In this document: positions 11,880 to 24,311 of the stretch, piece by piece
How positions within the stretch are numbered: position 1 is the stretch's first letter
How the letters are laid out: every line of letters begins with the position of its first letter
The notes under the pieces: generated by a model
The model's database searches: none
What the model was told of the DNA's origin: nothing
The model's input: only the letters and a program-made list of their open reading frames with translations
Program-made: the position numbers and the translations under genes
From: Pholiota molesta
Lineage: Eukaryota; Basidiomycota; Agaricomycetes; Agaricales; Strophariaceae
Reading direction: 5' to 3'
Length of the DNA: 64,000 bases
Assembly: GCA_014925825.1 (NCBI GenBank)
Contig: JACGCK010000189.1
Coordinates: forward strand, 1-64,000

Positions 11880-12420
11880 GCAGACAAAAAACGAGAGGGC
11901 ATTTTGGAGTAGTAGTGTTGATGTAGCCCCACGTACAACCTAGCGCTTTAATATACGGGCAGCAGCCCCCCAGCCTCATGGCAAAACAACTACCGCTCCC
12001 GTTGTGCCACGCCCTACGCGAACTAGTCATCTCTACGCATACAATGGAACGCGGCCACTCGTTATTCCCAAATACGGCGCTCTTGCCCATCCACAACACG
12101 ATTATCAGCTAGCCCCTAGGTGGTTTGACGTGCGCCGTGGTGCACACGCATTGATCTGTGGGCGCAGCCCTTGTGTTGGGCCACATATCCTTATAATGGA
12201 CTGGCCGTCGGGGGCTGTTGATTATAAAGAATCAGATCTTTTTCTAACGCCCAGGGTGCAAACTCCAAACATGGTTTGCGATTGTTCCACCATGTCGATG
12301 AGAGCAGCGAGGCTTGGGCGTGGTGCGCTTGCGTCTCCACCTGTCAGTACGCTTGCTCGTCTGATGCGACATGAGCATCTCCTTCGGGAAATTCCAATAT
12401 AAAGGCAAATCACGGATGAC
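11880..12420. repeat. Conserved upstream region of family A copy A
   Basis: About 500 bases 5' of the gene recur upstream of copies B, C and D (26.60-27.17, 42.98-43.55, 61.18-61.75 kb). They include a TTTAATATAC-like A/T box close to the start, a GTGGGCGCAGCCCTTG block, GGTTTGCGATTGTTCCACC and GCTTGCTCGTCTGATGCG. This may be a shared promoter or an upstream exon; I cannot decide which. Confidence 0.55.
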
Positions 12421-12744
12421 CATGAGTTATCCCTTGTTCTGCATCGGACTGTTCTCTTCTAGTTTACTGATTGTCACACGTCCCGTACGTGTGGATGAAT
12501 TTTCGTCCAAATTTCGTCTATCTCTCCTTCCAAGTTCGCAAGTCGCCTCCGGCTATGAGCCATGTATAGCACACTACACATCTACTCAAATATTCAACTT
12601 ATAGAAATGTAACGTTGCCTTATCAGTGATAAACAGAAAATTTACCTCCCTCAGTACCGACTTCTACTTTGTGAACCCAAATTTCTGGCCCAATAAACGC
12701 CCAGTTAGCGCCCGCCGCTTGCCCGCCGCGGTCTTTGGCCAAAC

Positions 12745-13135
12745 TTCCCGGCCCGGGATCGGCTACCTTTTCTTCCACGCACGCGTCTTTTTCCACATCC
12801 TAGGCCTCAACGTCAACATTCGACCCATCGCTGGGGCCATGACTGGACTCGGGTGCCCTCTGGCACGCGGCACAAGCTCAAACGGGGCTTGTGTCGTTCT
12901 GGGCTCTCATGCGCTGCGCTGCAGCCGCCAGGGGCTCTGATGACGCTTATCGATGGCCAGACGATGGGCACGGATCGACGCGGACCAAAAGCACCCCGCA
13001 GGTGAGTCCTACTTCAACGAACGACTTGAGCTCACGCCTGGGCGCGTCATTTGTTACCTTACTGTTGTTCGAAATACTGACCAAATCTTGCCCCCTCCCC
13101 AAGGATCTGGATGGATGGTCAGGGCAGCGACACCA
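12745..13135 (+). repeat. Repeat W copy 1
   Basis: Begins CTTCCCGGCCCGGG and continues through TTCTTCCACGCACGCG, CATTCGACCCATCGC, CTCATGCGCTGCGCTGC, GACGCTTATCGATGGCC and ACGACTTGAGCTCACGCCTG to CCCCTCCCCAAGGATCT. The same order recurs at 28.38, 45.4 (inverted) and 51.53 kb. It may be an exon-containing repeat (frame with 'LIDGPTM.TDRHRPKAP') or a mobile element; no terminal repeats were found. Confidence 0.65.
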
Positions 13136-13287
13136 TAATGGTAGGTCGATCTCGCTCTTCAACTATGCCAAATGTGCCATCACTTATCTCCCCCTTTCCT
13201 CCCACGTTTCTATATTTTGACCATCCGCCTTCACTGTGTAGTGACGCGTGAAGCTTTGAAGCTGAAGGAAATTGAGCACATGGAAAT

Positions 13288-13447
13288 CACTGCTGGAGGC
13301 AATGGCTGTTTCTTTTGGAAACAACCTATTGTGAACAGGTTTCAAGGCTGTTCCCGAAGTTTTCTCTGGGAACAGCATATGCAACAGGTTAAAAATACAC
13401 TTTTTCTGGGCTGTTTTCACATGGAACAATGATCACCTCCAGCAGTG
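13288..13447. mobile_element. 160-bp CACTG-ended MITE
   Basis: Termini CACTGCTGGAGG and CCTCCAGCAGTG are perfect 12-bp inverted repeats, flanked by the 3-bp direct repeat AAT (13285-13287, 13448-13450). Internal short inverted segments (CTGTTCCC / GGGAACAG) add more folding. CACTG ends with a 3-bp duplication fit the CACTA/EnSpm superfamily, and the tips match the 925-bp foldback at 17,060. Confidence 0.8.
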
Positions 13448-14662
13448 AATAGTGATTGGCTGGGGAAGATGGGGACGGCTGTGTGGCACTAAGAGTACGT
13501 CGCCTTTCACCTCGTACTTTCCTACTGACATTCAAACATTGTCTATCTGTTCTTCCCGCACCCTTGCAGAGTATACCTCCATCTTACAACGGCCCTTTAA
13601 TCCCGCAATCCACGATCGAAGGTGCTGGGCAAGCAAGAAGGCTTCGATACTGCTTCGATCGCGTATGGCCTTTGCTCTCTTGCTGCGCTGAACGTTCAAC
13701 ATCCATGGGCAGCCTTGAAAGGTGAAAGGCGGTATATTGGGATGCGGCAGCGGCGGCGAGTTCGGGTTCGGTATCTAGTGTTATCACCTATCCCTTGCAG
13801 TTGTCATGCACAGCACCTCTTGTCCTCCCTCGTGCACATAAACGTACGCTCATTTTACCATAGGCTGTCCGTATCCACATGGGCTCTCACCCGCACCATC
13901 CCACTCGGCGGTCGGAGATGCCATTCACATGCCTCGCGAGTCGCGACCATATCGCCGTGGAGTCAAGCTTGTTGCCAACGCTTCACTGAGCTTCCACTTT
14001 CTGGATAGACAACCCGTCATCGATAGGAGGATGCGGAGCCGGAACGTATGGTGTTCCATGTAAGTTAAGGAGTTCCTCTGTCCAATGGGCACTACTTACC
14101 GTTTATTAGAACGTGGTGAATACGCGAGAAGTCCTGCTCCTGGCGCACACCACACACCTTTTTAATTACCTTCCACATCTTCGTCATCGGTGGCGCTGGA
14201 ACGTTCCCTGGAAAGGACTATTCGAGACGCTGTGGGAGCGGCGCCATGACGTTGATATCGTATTCGTTCGCGCTTCTTGCGGTTGAACACAGTGAGCATG
14301 TTCGCTTTCGTATGACTGCTGATCTCGCTGATTTCTTAGCCTAGATCCTCCTGGTTCGTTCGCTGACCGCAGGTCCTGAGGTCCACACTCGACAGCTTGA
14401 CATTCGCCGACATCCCTACAGCCACGATCGGCAGCGCCACAGTCTTCCACTCATAGTCACGCACACCCCGCGGGGCGCGATACACCCCACCGCTGCGAAG
14501 ACCTGCAACGTCGGCCCCGGCCCATCGCTCCTTGATCGCGTGCCCAAAACAACGCTGGGCACCCCGCGGGCGCCGCTATCCCCACCAACGTCAATACTAA
14601 CGCTCGGCGTCGGGCTTGTCAGTCCTTCAGCACACGCGGTGGCAGCATGTACTCCCTTGCCA

Positions 14663-14745
14663 TACCATCTGCGCGTGCAAAGAATGCTGCATACAATGCA
14701 GCTTCTGAGGTGCGGAGATGCTTTGGGTGGGTGTCGGGCTCGGAA
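14663..14745 (+). repeat. Hairpin repeat copy c
   Basis: TACCATCTGCGCGTGCAAAG, stem-loop TGCTGCATACAATGCAGC, then TGCGGAGATGCTTTGGGTGG. The stem is GCTGCAT/ATGCAGC with one bulge. Confidence 0.8.
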
Positions 14746-15780
14746 GTTGGCCTACATGTTGGACTTGAATGCGGCGGAAAAGGGAAGGGTGCACATATGG
14801 TGATGTATTTCGTTCCACATGATATCAGTAATACCTCGGGTGTTCTGATATTCGAAAGGCATAGAGTTTTATCTAAAATATTCGGTTCCTGCTTCATCTG
14901 AGCTCTGGGTTGCGCTGTCGCTTCCGCAGAGTCCTTCCGCGTCCCTCTGCAAGTGAGCTACGGCGACGTCCCTTCGCCCATCCGGGATGTACTTTCCTCT
15001 CTTCTCAGCGTGGACACCAGGGCTCTGTGGTGTGATAATGTAGAAGTGACATCCAAAGTCATTTGAATTGCGGCATGCGTGGGCAGATGGGGGCCCTTCT
15101 TGCGATGAGGGTCAGCCGCCGCTGCAACCGATTGCGCTGGACAAGTATTGCTTTGATCGCACAGGTACTTATGCTCGCGCGCTGTAGGTGCCCTCCCTAG
15201 TGTCGGGTCTCTTTCTGTTTTTTTTTTTTTTCCTTGGCCTTCCGATTCCCAAAATGGCATCGTTTATGACACTGCACACGCCCTCTTCCTTGCGTATTTT
15301 TTTGTTATATTTTTAACAATCACATCGTGTAAGACGGTCATCCTTTGATTTTGTTCATATATATAATAGAGGATAGCTTCACCTGATCAGCGAGGCTTCG
15401 CGTGTGATGCCGCTACCCAAGTATGCATAGCGCATTCCGTGACATGCTGTATGCACAGCTGGTGTAGATGAATAGAGCTCTTTTGTGTCGTTCACAAATG
15501 CTTTTAAAATAATCAAATGAAGCAGTCAACGTGGCCTTAAGAGGACATGTCAAATGAGACACAGCACATATTGGCACAGCTGAGTAAATCTGAAGTCATC
15601 TGTCATAACGCTACATGGGAAAGACTCGTGGATGTAATGAATGAACAACATGCCAGTGAAATGCTGCGCCGAGCGGACACAACGAGGTTACAACCTCAAC
15701 GTGGTCTAATTTAACATGGCTCTGGCTTTCAACGCTCGATTCTTCCTCTCATTTTGACCTGCATTCCACCACCTCAGAAA

Positions 15781-18700
15781 ATGGCGAGCGAGTTCTTTTC
15801 CAACGCATCACATTTTAGTATCGACAACGTATCGATTTCATATGTCCATGGAAACACAGTATCCATTGGTCGCTCGGTAGAGTCAGAACGTCAGGGTGAC
15901 GATCTTTACATTCAGCGAGACTCGTACATATCTAATCCGTGCAATCTTTCTAGGAGAAATGGCAGAGCCTGGTGAGGTGGCTCGTGGAAACAATAGTATT
16001 GGCAGCCGGGAACGTTATGGTGATAATTATTTCTTCCTGCAGCGAAGAACTCTTATTGTGACTCACAACCACACATTTAGGATTACGATGCCTGCTCGAT
16101 AACATTCCCGAAGGTGCTTTTCACGATGCCGCCGAGCGGGGCGATCCCCCAAAATGCCACCCCAATACTCGCATCGCTATCCGAGCCGAAATCATGGACT
16201 GGATCCGTGCATCGGATGCTCGGCGCAAGTTCATCCTCTGGATGTATGGTCCCGCAGGCTCTGGGAAGACGGCCATCGCACAAAGCATCGCTGAGGCATG
16301 CGAAAGCGCCGTGTCCTTCTTCTTCTCTCGCAACGCCGCCGGGCTCAACATCACGACACGCGTAATTGCAACTATCGCCTATCAGATCTCCGGCTTCCTC
16401 CCCCAGTATAAAGACGCCCTGCTCACCGCAATTGAACGGGATCCAAAGATATTTTCCCGCATACCTGGAACTCAAATGCAGAGGCTTCTAATCGAGCCTC
16501 TAAAAGCACTACCGCCCTTGCCGCAGCCGATATTTGTGATCCTCGACGGACTGGATGAAGCCGGCCCCACCTCCCAAGACCGGGTGAATCTTCTGAATGC
16601 TATTGGCACAGCTACCACAGAGCTACGACATATACCCCTCATATTCCTCATCGCCAGTCGACCCGAATACGAGATCCGCGAAGCCTTCAATGTACACCTC
16701 ACTCCACTCACGCAATCGCTGGTTCTCGATGATACCTACAAGCCAGATGACGATATCAGGCTGTATCTCACTTCCACATTCGAGGAAATTCGCAGCAAAC
16801 ATGTCCGATTGGGCACCCAACTCCCTTCCTTATGGCCCTCTACAAGCGACGTTAATCGCCTCGTATCAAAGGCATCCGGGCAGTTCATTTTCGCAGCTAA
16901 ATTGTTGAAATTTATTGACTCTATTCGATATCATCCAGCGGAACGACTGGATATTATGTTTGGCTTGTCGACTCCTGGGAATGAAACACCGTTTGCATTA
17001 CTTGACGCGCTCTATTCCTACATTCTCTCCTCTGTGGAAGAACCTGCCAAAGTTCTACACACTGCTGGGGGCCAACTATTATTAAGGATGAAAAACGCGT
17101 CGAAAACGGGTTTATATTTAGTTAAAATTAATACAGTATTGAATATAGTGTTTTTGAACAATTGCGAGCAGTGAAAAAGACAATAGGAATCAGATTTGAA
17201 CTTAAAATTCGGCTCAAATTCTAAATAGTGCAGATTCTTGCCTCTTTTGGTGATTTTTTGACCCTCAAAATGCGATCAAATCTTGGGGTTCTATTCTGCT
17301 ATTGTTCTGATTTTGTAAATGGGAAAACACAGTGTATTGAGTGATAAAAAATTCTTTGTGAATGCTTAATTTAGAAATGGGCAAAATTTCGGCATTTGGA
17401 CGCATTTTGGATGCATTTTGGATGCGTTTTTCATCGGTTTCTCATCGGTTTTTCATCCCCAAAAATGTCATCAAAATTTGGGATCCTACAAGCTGAAAAA
17501 CCCATTAACCTTCACCGGGATGGCTTTTGTGAAGGTTAATGGGTTTTTCAGCTTGTAGGATCCCAAATTTTGATGACATTTTTGGGGATGAAAAACCGAT
17601 GAGAAACCGATGAAAAACGCATCCAAAATGCATCCAAAATGCGTCCAAATGCCGAAATTTTGCCCATTTCTAAATTAAGCATTCACAAAGAATTTTTTAT
17701 CGCTCAATACACTGTGTTTTCCCATTTACAAAATCAGAACAATAGCAGAATAGAACCCCAAGATTTGATCGCATTTTGAGGGTCAAAAAATCACCAAAAA
17801 AGGCAAGAATCTGCACTATTTAGAATTTGAGCCGAATTTTAAGTTCAAATCTGATTCCTATTGTCTTTTTCACTGCTCGCAATTGTTCAAAAACACTATA
17901 TTCAATACTGTATTAATTTTAACTAAATATAAACCCATTTTCGACGCGTTTTTCATCCTTAATAATAGTTGGCCCCCAGCAGTGACAGATATTCACGGCG
18001 CTTGTGCTGACAAATCCTGATATTTCTCTACGGGACCGGGATATCGAGCAGCTTCTGGATCTTGACGTCCGGAGAGTTCTAGTGGATATGCACGCCCTTA
18101 TATCTGTTCCAGCCTATGAAGATCACGCCGCTCATCTAAAATTTCATCACGCCTCTCTCTCCGACTTCTTAATGGACCGATTGCGATCTCATAAATTTTA
18201 TATCAGTGCGAGTCAGGGGCATATTGACTTGACTCGGCGTTGGTGGAAGGCTATGTCTAATAGCCAATTTCCAGGTCACGAATTCTCCGACTCGGAGTGT
18301 TTACACCATTTCATATATCATTGCACAAAATCACCTGCTGGCATTGAACTGATAGGTGATCTTGCCCGTTTCGATCTGAAGGAGCTATTGAAGGAATATT
18401 GTCGCCCATATCTTCTAATGTACTCACCTTGGAAAGGTTTTTTTGAATGCATCAAACAACAGGTTGGTCATTTACATTCCATCGGCACAAGATTTACGAA
18501 CATATTACCTCTAACATACATCCAACTTAGGCTGGAGATCGAGAAGATATTTCCCGCAGGATAAAAGCTGAATTTGATGCCTTTATCTTGGACCACTTGT
18601 CGAACTACCCACCAGCTCTCCAGACTCACATCCCTACCATCTTTTCCCTTTCAAGGTTCATAGAAACAGCCGACATCATCCGCCTCTTACTTTGCGATTT

Positions 18701-20098
18701 CACTGAATCCGTGACAGAGTGCGATAATATTTGCGAACTCGATTTTACACTTTTCTGTCTCAAAGATCGATACAGTTACTCCATTATCGATGATGCTTTT
18801 TTTGCTTTATTTCAGGACAAATTCCGGGCTGGAAAATACTACATATGCGATAGAAGCTACCTGGCATTGGCAAATCAAATAACCAGAATTATTTTTCCCA
18901 AGTAAGTTTGGTCCATACATACAGCCACAATCACTCATCCCGCTTAAGGTCTGGAGAAGATGATAGGCAAATCAAATTTGAAAAGGCTTCCGACGCCAAT
19001 GATCTTGATGAACAGGTTCTTTACCTCGCAGACGGTTCTTTACGTTTACGGCTATACGATCCAGAATTCTTTTGGTTTCCGGAGATGCTCCTCCAAACGC
19101 CCAATGACTTAGATCTCGCAACGTTGCTGCGCGAACACGCGCTCCAATATGATGGACATGATATAGCACTTAAGGAAGGACGAGAAAACATCGCTCGCGG
19201 TAGCTTGGAATACATCGAGGTAAGCACTATCAAAATGTACATATTCCACTCTGTTCATTAATCACATTCAAACTGTGGTCCCCGCCAGAGGTGTGGCATA
19301 CCATATCTAGATCACGTCCACCCCCAAGGCACCAGCAAATGCATTATTTGTGAAGATTGGGAAGACACGGAAGACGCTTCCAAGTTCGTCCACTTAGACT
19401 GGCAGAATGACCCCCAGGAAGACGCTGCGAAATTTATCCCATCGTCAACACCAGAAGCGCCATCATACGCTAGTGAAATCGGTGCCCCTCCTAATGAAGG
19501 CACTTCCAACATCGTCGACTTGGGCTGGCAAAATGACCCTCGGGTAGACACTGCAGTATTCTTCCCAACATCAGCACCGGATGCGCCATCATACGCTAAT
19601 GAGGTCAGCGCCCCTCCTATTGAAGGCACTTCCGACTTCGCCGACATGGACTGGCAGAACTTCATTGACTTGGTTTTGCAGGATGACCCTCGGGCAGACA
19701 CTGCGGTATTCCTCCTATCATTAGCACCGGAAGCGCCATCATACACTAGTGAGGTCGGCGCCCCTCCTAATCCTAATGAAGGCACTTCTGACTTCGTCGA
19801 CTTTGACTGGCAGAATGACTATCAGGCAGACGCTGCGGTATTCCTCCCATCATCAGCACCGGAAGCGCCATCATACGCTAGTGAGAATGACCTAGAAGAG
19901 GAGCGTACCATCGTTCCTATTGACCCAGACGCAAGACCAGGATTCAGCGCTTCATCGACTCTACAGATTTTTGGGAATTCATCCTCAACACTCTCCTCGA
20001 ATTTGGAGGCGTCGTCCGTTGTCGAGCTTCCAGCAAAGCTGAAGCGGAAACGAGGTGAACTTTGGTCGGAGTCACGAAGAGTGCGTGTTCGGCAGTGA
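15781..20098 (+). pseudogene. NLR1: NACHT-type NTPase, split by a foldback element
   Basis: Exons 15781-15895, 15954-16019, 16081-17059 (continuing 17985/8-18462), 18531-18901, 18949-19219 and 19289-20098. The N-terminus (SHFSIDNVSISYVHGNT) is a short motif typical of basidiomycete NLR-like proteins; next comes the linker GAFHDAAERGDPPKCHPNTR. The NACHT NTPase has Walker A YGPAGSGKT, Walker B FVILDGLDEAG and an IASRPE sensor segment, then a helical region ending in a Cys pair (CIICEDW). The tail has four tandem ~40-residue units of the type DWQND…AVF…APEAPSYAS…GAPP. Such proteins are STAND-class signalling switches, and roles in fungal self/non-self recognition are inferred from the family. 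A 925-bp insertion after codon …AKVL(H) brings a stop at 17,172, so this copy cannot give the full protein unless the insert is spliced out. Everything else I checked is open. Confidence 0.85.
17060..17984. mobile_element. 925-bp foldback element with CACTG ends
   Basis: Arms 17060-17515 and 17529-17984 are reverse complements around a 13-base loop, with no net indel (paired coordinates always sum to 35,044) and only a few mismatches. Tips are CACTGCTGGGGGCC. The target duplication is ACA (17057-17059 and 17985-17987), proved by NLR2, which reads TTCTACAGATATTC without the insert. No transposase inside. The near-identity of the arms suggests recent insertion or arm correction. Confidence 0.93.
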
Positions 20099-20199
20099 AG
20101 AAGACAGCGTCTTGACGAGTAAATATCGCATAAACCTCGTCCATATTATGCGCCAGCACAGGGACTACGGATAATTTTACATACCCTTTCGAGTTATAT

Positions 20200-20840
20200 G
20201 TTATTGTTGAGTATATACGAGAGTGGTGGAAGTGGGAGTGAGAAAATGGCAAGTGGAAGTGATGGTAGGTCACGGGAAAGTGGAACTCGGCGTACGCGGC
20301 AGCTACTGACAACGAGAGCGAGGGCGCGGCGATGCGCACGGCGTCGCCGTATAAGAGCCGCGCGCCGCCCTCTTGGCTACTGACTTGGTTATCCCAACGG
20401 TCCACCCGCCCTCCTCCCGCCTTTCTTTGTTCAGAAAATTCAGGGCCATAGATACCTAATCTACACTTGAAATTTGAGGTCATACAATGAATGAACTAAG
20501 TTGAGTGCGCGAAAACTGCTGCAGCCATCCAAAAAATTTCAATTCAAGTGCAAAAGATACCTTACATCTACTTCTACATGAGAAAATTGTCTACAACTTT
20601 GAAGTCCTCGTGTTCAGCGACGACGCGGGTCGGCAACGCGTCGGGAGGGGAGGGACATGCGTGGCATTGCTTGTCATCCGGGTGACGCGTTGGGGTGGCA
20701 TTGGATGGCGGGATGCAAGGCGGCCCAGGCAATGGGCGGGAAAGGGGAAGTCGATGTGGGAAAGTGGAAGTCAAGAGGAAGTGGAACTCAGTTCCCGACT
20801 TCCACTTCCACCATTCTTGTCACGACTCGCGCGTCAGTTC
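20200..20840. other. Copy-1-specific insertion-like segment with GGAAGTG repeats
   Basis: Between the NLR tail and family X the two duplicated segments differ: here there are ~640 bases with GTGGTGGAAGTGGGAGTG at the left and the inverted CGACTTCCACTTCCACC at the right; copy 2 has unrelated sequence. Possibly a small inverted-repeat element, but no clean target duplication could be read. Confidence 0.35.
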
Positions 20841-21032
20841 GCTAAGCCTACGCCAGAGTCAGGTAGCTGCATACGCGGCCGCTTTCTGACCTTCAAGCTA
20901 ATATATCCTCGAAAAAGCCGTTTCTGTAGTTCCTTCAGCGCCCGCTTACTCGAAACATAGGTGCTGCAGGTGATGGGGGAAAACAAAACAGGATATTCTA
21001 AAATGCGAGGCGTCTATATCGTACATCGGTCG

Positions 21033-21734
21033 TTATCCAGCAAGTCTCGTACAGCAATATCTGACACTTTCAAGGACAACGAGATCGCGTTCTCCAGTAG
21101 TGATATGCCTCATTAGACGAGCAGTGGCGACGGCGTACTCCGCAGCCCAGAACAGCTGCGAAAATTTCAAACGTATCAGACGCCTTCGACATGATGTGAT
21201 GAGCGCGGAACATAGCGAGGAAATCCCAACGGTGTCCATTCGGCTCGGAGGAGAAGCTCGCATCTGCGAGGGGGTTGGGCGTCGACGCTGTATGGACAAT
21301 GGACGGCTACCCATGATGAACTGTCCTCCATCGCTGTCCGAGTGTCCACTGATGAAGAAGCAGGGTCGAAGACAGGTTAGAGAGCAGTGGTGCTAAAAAT
21401 ATTCTCGGAAGCCAGAAGCGAAGTGGTGCGAACGAAGTTACGAGACGGGGCAGAGCGTAAGCCTGGAACGAGCGTGTCTGTAGATATAGAGAAGATAGGC
21501 GCACCCCTCCCATCGTGGCGCTCTGCGTCCGTATCAGAGGACTGCTGTGGAAACCAGTACATATTGCGGTCGACTCAAGAGAAGATGTTCCCGGTAGGCG
21601 ACAGATCGTAGGGGGCGGGTCCACTGTAGAGGGGCAAAGGTACAAGGGGTGCAGACGTGTTTTCCTGCCGAGATTGGGGAAGGGATTGGGGCGGTTGACT
21701 GTGGTGGTTGTGGTAGACATTCGAGCTCGCGGGT
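21033..21734 (-). other. Family X minus-strand gene remnant, copy 1
   Basis: An open frame beginning MSTTTTTVN (start near 21718) recurs at 38,262 and, shortened, at 50,780 (MSITTPTV). Frames downstream differ between copies by indels, so at least one copy is decayed. No domain recognised. Confidence 0.3.
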
Positions 21735-21776
21735 GATTGTGTCGGAGTATTTCGGGATGCTCCGTCGGAGTCCGAA

Positions 21777-22330
21777 TGGCGTCACATCCTCGCAAACCTT
21801 GTTCATACGTCGCTCTCCCTAGGCTAGAATGGTATCAAACCATCCCCGAGCATGCTCATGCGCTCGTCTCTGGGTATTCGCCCCAACTCGCACACGCCGA
21901 GACGTACCCATCACTGAGATTTAGTATCGACTCCGTCTACACAGTAAGTTCGCGTCGCATTTTGTGTGCATCATTACTTACCGTTCTTTGTAATTCCTGT
22001 CATATCCTGTCATAGCCTCAGCAAGCAGCCATAACGCCCTCATTTCCCTCGCGCTTAGTGCATTGAGACCCATGTTCACCGTCCCACATTCAGGCAAATA
22101 CTTCTCCTACGGCCAGCGACTACGCCACAACGATCGGCTTTGTCTGTACGAACTGGTCGATGGATCGACAGAGCGCTACAGAGCGCTTGGGGTTGTGGTG
22201 ACTGTGATTCCAGAAATGTACGGGTAAGCGAATCTACGACATGGATTATAATGCGTCTTTCAGTTGATTTCAGCATCGGATTTCGTCAGTCGACCGCTGC
22301 ATCGTCCACTGTGCCATAGTCACCGCTCCT
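21777..22330 (+). other. Family X plus-strand gene remnant, copy 1
   Basis: A first exon MASHPRKPCSYVALPRLEWY… ends at a GTAAGTTCGC donor near 21,944. A second exon after an ATTCAG acceptor (about 22,092) reads GKYFSYGQRLRHNDRLCLYE then LVDGSTERYRALGVVVTVIP, and ends at a GTAAGC donor. A related segment lies at 38,520-38,640 and a fainter one near 62,570. I do not recognise the family. It is probably a broken multi-exon gene. Confidence 0.35.
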
Positions 22331-22544
22331 ATCACATTGTTCTACCAATCCTTGCGATCCAGCCATTCTGACAGAGCCGGGAAGATTGGTTATCAGCCGA
22401 TGGGCGATCCTGGCCAAGCCGTCTCCGCATATACCTTATTGCGCCCCGCCATGACCATGACCACGACGAGAACCCCTCACATCCCGGCTTCGGTTCTCTC
22501 TCTTTCATCCTCCAAACACGTCGCCAATACGAGTCTTCCCACTC

Positions 22545-22620
22545 TACCGTCTGCGTGTGCAAGGACTGCTGTATATATCGCAGCATCTGCGGCACGCAGA
22601 CGCTCGAGGTGGCGGGGGCT
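22545..22620 (+). repeat. Hairpin repeat copy d
   Basis: TACCGTCTGCGTGTGCAAGG, stem-loop CTGCTGTATATATCGCAGCA, then CTGCGGCACGCAGACGCTCG. Confidence 0.75.
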
Positions 22621-23353
22621 CGGGCATAACGGAACATTGATATATACAGTTCAAAAAGTACGCCATGTCCTCGTAGCTCCGGTACTCGTGTATAAGCCTG
22701 ACAAATCTGGTAGGTCACCTAGCAGTGAGGATGTAGCTTTTTTCACTTTCAGTCAAACGAGTTCAGTTCGCTAGGGAGGGTTCGCAATCCCGATTCTTCC
22801 TTCGATTTTGCGGGGGTTTGGCGATGGGAAATGCTGCTGGGGTTGAAGTGGGTATGAAGGAGTGAAACGGAAATGGAGGTATGCAACACATCCAGGTTAT
22901 TTCGGGAGCTCAGCTCACATGGACACCATAGCGCTTTCCCCCACCAACTGATCGGCCCATATTCAGCAGATTCGATCTCGCCGGCATATTATAGCGTCTG
23001 AAATATTCTGGGCTCCCTCCCAGATTGTTATCACCATCGCGTGTATGGGGGTGGAAGTACAAATATCCAGTTTCCTAATCTTCTTTACTCGCGTGCCTTT
23101 TGGTCCCAAAGCATCAACATTCTGAAGTCACCATCCATCGCCCCGCATCCAAGAGCTCAACGTCCAAGGAATCGATAACGCACTGCAGCTTTGTGCATCC
23201 AGCACAACCCTCTCAGCCTCGTCGCCTGGCACCTGATGCTGAGCCTTATCGGTACGTTGATCGATCTGTACTCCTGCTTTCTCTTCATCTGAAAACGCAC
23301 TCTGTATAGGACAGAACCTTTGCTTATCCGCTCGTACTTGGCCGCGCATTGGA

Positions 23354-24311
23354 ATGGCAAGTTCCGATCGAGCTCACGATCCCACGCCTTGCGTCAGGGA
23401 GCTTTGGTGTTGCTCCTGCGGAGATCCCGCGGACCTGTACCAACTCGGAACGGACATTGAACGGGGCAATGTAAGGACAAGAGGGCTCTCGTGCTTGATC
23501 TGGGAGAGGTGTACGCACGAAGTAACGGATGCCAAGGTCGTATTCCCGCTCGCGCTCCTGGTGGCCAAATACGGTGCGTACATCCTCGAAATTTCGTGTT
23601 CTCGTTCTCGCTGATATAATTTGTTTCTGATATCCTTTTGTTTCATTTACCACCCTTAGATCTGAACTCGACTGGCTTCATCGTCGCCGACATCCTGGGA
23701 ATCACGACGAGTAACGAGGTGAGGCCCATTACCTTACGCCACCGTTTATCGTTGGCATTCATACCTTACTAGATGCGACACGCCCTACCCAGCTTAGCCA
23801 AAGCCCGCGTTATACTCCACGATCGCTATCTACTGCGATCATCAACCACTCTAGTCCCCCTTCCAGTGCCGCTCGCACCATTCACACTTCAAACGTCAAC
23901 ACCTCTGTCGGACATCTGGCGTCCCCGTCCTTCACCCCGCCTGCGATGGCCGCCAGGACCGCGCCCATACCATACCGTCTGCGCGTGCAAAACGCGCAGC
24001 GGTACGTGCAGCGCCTGCGGCGCGGAGACGCTTTGGGTTGGAGGTTGGGCTTGGTAGTCGACTTACTGTCGCATGCGGTGGGGATGGAACTGGGATAGCA
24101 AGACTGCATGAGGAGATTGGGTTGCCATTGCGTGAGCTCTAAGGTAGGTCATTCGATGAAGTCTATACACTCGTGCATGAACAAGGCATTCCTCGTTGAC
24201 GCCGGCGAAGATTCTGTCCTGTTACACCAGATTTGCACGGGAACGCATCTGCTGGAGACCGTCGGCACGACGATACGTACTGTGTGTTTTCAGAGAATTG
24301 TCAGTAAATAG
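23354..24311 (+). other. Family Y gene remnant, copy 1
   Basis: Exon-like parts: an open stretch with CCSCGDPADLYQLG, then EVTDAKVVFPLALLVAKY joining across a GTGCGT…TTAG intron to DLNSTGFIVADILGITTSNE. A later open piece reads FLVDAGEDSVLLHQICTGTH and stops at 24,311. Copy 2 at 39,750-40,657 has the same parts with an insertion and frame changes. The family is unknown and copy integrity doubtful. Confidence 0.35.
23973..24045 (+). repeat. Hairpin repeat copy e
   Basis: TACCGTCTGCGCGTGCAAAA, stem region GCGCAGCGGTACGTGCAGCGC, then CTGCGGCGCGGAGACGCTTT. Confidence 0.75.
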
